Of a stretch of 5,124 nucleotides of DNA, positions 4,842-5,124 are shown piece after piece (within the stretch, counting starts at the first letter, position 1; every line of letters begins with the position of its first letter). The notes beneath the pieces were generated by a model that ran no database searches, was not told the origin of the DNA, and saw nothing but the letters and a program-made list of their open reading frames with translations. This DNA is from Acidobacteriaceae bacterium. Lineage in GTDB: Bacteria > Acidobacteriota > Terriglobia > Bryobacterales > Bryobacteraceae. The DNA lies in contig JAFARV010000003.1 in assembly GCA_019245255.1 (NCBI GenBank), positions 1 through 5,124 on the forward strand, given 5' to 3'. Made by a program: the position numbers and the translations under genes.

Positions 4842-4915
4842 GCGAAGTGCCCGTGGAGGCAACGCACCAAAGTTAAGAACCTCTTAACCCCACAACCGGT
4901 GGTGCAACCCGGTTG
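4842..4915 (-). ncRNA. candidate structured RNA or 3' UTR ahead of the minus-strand terminator
   Basis: Two perfect inverted repeats precede the terminator on the minus strand: CAACCGG/CCGGTTG (4893-4899 with 4909-4915, 9-nt loop) and GTTAAGA/TCTTAAC (4872-4878 with 4882-4888, 3-nt loop). With the terminator hairpin this gives three stems in about 115 nt and no convincing protein. That fits a small RNA or the 3' UTR of a minus-strand gene to the right. No clear promoter was found. A 71-codon minus frame (5099-4884, TTG start) ends in this region but resembles no family. Confidence 0.35.
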
Positions 4916-5091
4916 CCAGCCGTAAGCCATTGAAATCACTACAGCCAATTTCCCAAACTTCCAGATTCGGTAGACCTCCGATTTGCTTTTCAGAATCGGG
5001 ATACCGGCCAACCCCTAAAGAGGCTCTCCGGCGCGCTGGCACCGGCCTGTTCGAGTTCGACGATATATTATCGAGGAGGAGTTCCGGAGCC

Positions 5092-5124
5092 TTGCCCAAA
5101 CTCGATGTTCTGCGCGATCCGTTG
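5092..5124 (+). CDS. possible 5' end of a gene running off the right edge
   Basis: TTG at 5092 opens a frame reading (M)PKLDVLRDPL to the window end, with GAGGAGGAG (5073-5081) 10 nt upstream. The frame stays open upstream to before 4930, so the true start could be elsewhere, and an ATG at 5105 in another frame is also possible. Eleven codons do not allow identification. Confidence 0.25.
   Translation, partial: MPKLDVLRDPL

Noticed and set aside
4640..5011. 123-residue minus-strand ORF at the right end
   Set aside because: It reads straight through the strong minus-strand terminator at 4803-4841 and overlaps the end of the HEAT gene; the composition is noise-like.
1..5124. CRISPR arrays, insertion sequences, integrase or transposase genes
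   Set aside because: No regularly spaced repeats, no terminal inverted repeats flanking a transposase and no recombinase motifs were seen on either strand.

Overview
The window looks like a piece of a soil-type bacterial chromosome of moderate GC content (mid-50s % by eye, not computed). No gene here fixes the taxon. The four-gene sigma-factor cluster is of a kind found in Proteobacteria, Acidobacteria and Actinobacteria, so I leave the phylum open.

Layout. Positions 1-41 hold the last codons of a plus-strand gene, followed by a Rho-independent terminator (120-153). A small minus-strand gene (169-465) encodes a stand-alone protein resembling a Clp N-terminal repeat. Positions 466-979 hold no intact gene I can defend. 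They contain a stretch matching the 5' half of an alanine tRNA (about 603-639) and the C-terminus of a dihydrofolate-reductase/RibD-C family protein with an apparent in-frame internal deletion (721-798). They also contain a candidate ECF41-type promoter (913-939) followed by a perfect 12-bp palindrome (942-953).

The core of the window (980-3404) is a co-directional cluster. It starts with an ECF41/SigJ-type sigma factor fused to a SnoaL-like domain. An NAD(P)H-dependent FMN reductase overlaps its end by 8 nt. A free-standing SnoaL/NTF2-like protein and a VOC (glyoxalase-fold) protein follow. ECF41 sigma factors are controlled by their own fused C-terminal domain instead of an anti-sigma factor, and they commonly sit beside small oxidoreductase-type genes. 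The natural reading is a self-activating redox or detoxification module, but no substrate can be read from the sequence.

Positions 3405-3935 contain a hairpin and then an open frame without a start codon (3657-3935). It reads like the C-terminus of a Gly/Ser/Thr/Asn-rich, beta-rich extracellular protein. It ends 7 nt before a HEAT-repeat protein (3943-4674), whose ribosome-binding site overlaps the stop codon. This looks like a two-gene unit whose first gene has decayed. The right end (4675-5124) has a possible terminator for the HEAT gene and three inverted repeats ending in a strong minus-strand terminator (4803-4915), which suggests a leftward structured RNA or 3' UTR. A new plus-strand gene may begin at the edge.
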